A DNA stretch of 64,000 nt from Borreliella andersonii (lineage in GTDB: Bacteria; Spirochaetota; Spirochaetia; Borreliales; Borreliaceae): the NCBI RefSeq assembly GCF_032595875.1, contig NZ_CP132457.1, positions 310,001-374,000 on the forward strand, given 5' to 3'. This document shows, piece by piece, positions 63,540 through 64,000 of this stretch. The notes below the pieces were generated by a model, which saw only the letters and a program-made list of their open reading frames with translations, was not told where the DNA came from and searched no databases. The position numbers were made by a program, and so were the translations under genes. Position 1 is the stretch's first letter; every line of letters begins with the position of its first letter.

Positions 63540-63818
63540 ATGATAGATTTAGAAAAAACAAATAAAATCAAAGTAGCAGAGCATATTGTAGAATGCTTTG
63601 GGGGAATTAAAAATATTAAAAACATAAACAAAGACCTAACAAGAATAAAAATTTTAGTAGACAGCAATTCTTTAGTTAAAAGAGACGATTTAACAAAAAA
63701 TGACAACATAATAGGAACTATTAAATCTAATGAACTTACAGAAGTTGTAATAAATTTTGAAATAATCGAAGATGTTTATAATAAAATTTTATATATGATG
63801 AACGATCAAAAACAATAA
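63540..63818 (+). CDS. Orphan PTS EIIB-like domain with Asp in place of the active Cys
   Basis: 92 residues. The sequence AEHIVECFGGIKNIKNINKD then LTRIKILVDS aligns with the glucose-type EIIB domain (..[22 protein letters not shown].. in PtsG). FGG, NI, N and TR are kept, but the Cys that carries the phosphate in DAC-I-TRL is Asp32 here. The rest (NNIIGTIKSNELTEVVINFE in spirit GAxGV...vQxIxG) is weaker, but the length equals one domain. No EIIC domain adjoins. It lies 7 bases after the aminopeptidase gene. It may bind and regulate rather than transfer phosphate. By order BB0367. Confidence 0.65.
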   Translation: MIDLEKTNKIKVAEHIVECFGGIKNIKNINKDLTRIKILVDSNSLVKRDDLTKNDNIIGTIKSNELTEVVINFEIIEDVYNKILYMMNDQKQ

Positions 63819-63839
63819 AGTCTCTTCGGAGGCTTTATT
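63814..63839. terminator. Bidirectional terminator with UUCG tetraloop
   Basis: AATAAAGTCTC (63814-63824) pairs with GAGGCTTTATT (63829-63839), 11 bp with one G-U pair, around TTCG closed by C-G, a very stable tetraloop. The left arm holds the stop codon of the EIIB-like gene; T-rich DNA follows. It serves that gene and the convergent gpsA. Confidence 0.85.
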
Positions 63840-64000
63840 TTATTGTCTAACATCTCTCATATACTCAATAACAGCATCGGATTTCAACTCTTTATTCAAA
63901 ATTTTATATATAACGCTTAACAAACTATTAGGGTTTAAATCACGATTTAATTGCTTTAAAAAGGAAAAAATTGACTTAGCAGCCAAAACTCCCTCTGGCA
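63840..64000 (-). CDS. gpsA: GpsA, glycerol-3-phosphate dehydrogenase [NAD(P)+] (only C-terminus in window)
   Basis: The last 53 codons of a leftward gene whose start lies beyond base 64000. The translated end, PEGVLAAKSIFSFLKQLN, then SLLSVIYKILNKELKSDAV and EYMRDVRQ, resembles the C-terminal helix region of GpsA (PI...VYxIL...), and gpsA is the next gene in the known Borrelia order (BB0368). It reduces dihydroxyacetone phosphate to glycerol-3-phosphate for lipids. The assignment rests on a short stretch plus gene order. Confidence 0.7.
   Translation of the reverse strand, partial: PEGVLAAKSIFSFLKQLNRDLNPNSLLSVIYKILNKELKSDAVIEYMRDVRQ

Overview
The window is a 64-kb stretch of the AT-rich linear chromosome of a Lyme-group spirochaete (Borrelia burgdorferi sensu lato). 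The base composition, the gene order and several lineage-specific genes all point there: the flagellar collar protein FlcA, the LysM lipoprotein BB0323, lipoprotein LA7, P26, LtpA/CarD and a chromosomal oppA1-oppA2-oppA3-oppBCDF cluster. From memory of strain B31 the order corresponds to about BB0303 through BB0368, and those BB numbers are used only as landmarks. The species within the complex cannot be fixed from the sequence alone. I found no rRNA, tRNA, CRISPR array, insertion sequence or prophage. The region is compact, conserved chromosome.

Layout. Bases 1-5.8 kb: leftward cell-wall/division run (rsmH, an FtsL-like protein, murF, mraY) headed by three unrecognised genes. 6.1-8.1 kb: leftward rlmE, cheW2 and nadK. 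8.2-9.9 kb: a rightward polyprenyl synthase and a secreted TPR protein. 9.9-15.7 kb: leftward BMP/RbsC-type ABC transporter (two permeases, a double ATPase, a membrane-anchored binding protein), then a small ORF and a FecR-like exported protein that appears to begin at AUU. 15.8-17.5 kb: rightward lipoproteins BB0323 and BamD. 17.5-22.4 kb: leftward vWA protein, FlcA and an acyltransferase. 22.8-32 kb: the oligopeptide transporter. 32-43.2 kb: P26, enolase, then a long leftward run lolA, rodZ-like, uvrD, gatCAB, an aminotransferase-like remnant, rplM and rpsI. 43.4-47.1 kb: rqcH, pyk and a Memo-like gene. 47.1-56.3 kb: leftward rpmB and BB0351, rightward lipoprotein BB0352, and leftward ctpA, rsmE, TagA-like, carD and two membrane proteins. 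56.3-64 kb: a four-helix membrane protein, MinD-like ATPase, lgt, pdeA, mgsA, LA7, an M18 aminopeptidase, an EIIB-like protein and the end of gpsA.

The genes fit a host-dependent spirochaete: peptide import and peptide breakdown, glycolysis, tRNA-dependent amidation, envelope lipoprotein synthesis and sorting (Lgt, LolA, BamD, CtpA), periplasmic flagella and cyclic-di-GMP turnover.

The most interesting theme is a set of small conserved proteins that keep an enzyme fold but have lost catalytic residues: an EIIB-like domain with Asp in place of the phosphorylated Cys, a Memo-like protein without its His ligands, a shortened class III aminotransferase and a TagA-like protein. Other striking items are a likely AUU start codon that supplies a signal peptide, a 19-bp perfect hairpin inside flcA, a 12-bp hairpin at the predicted 5' end of the bb0323 mRNA, hairpins after each oppA gene, two genes with leaderless or nearly leaderless promoters, and OppD/OppF proteins without the usual cysteine-rich tail.
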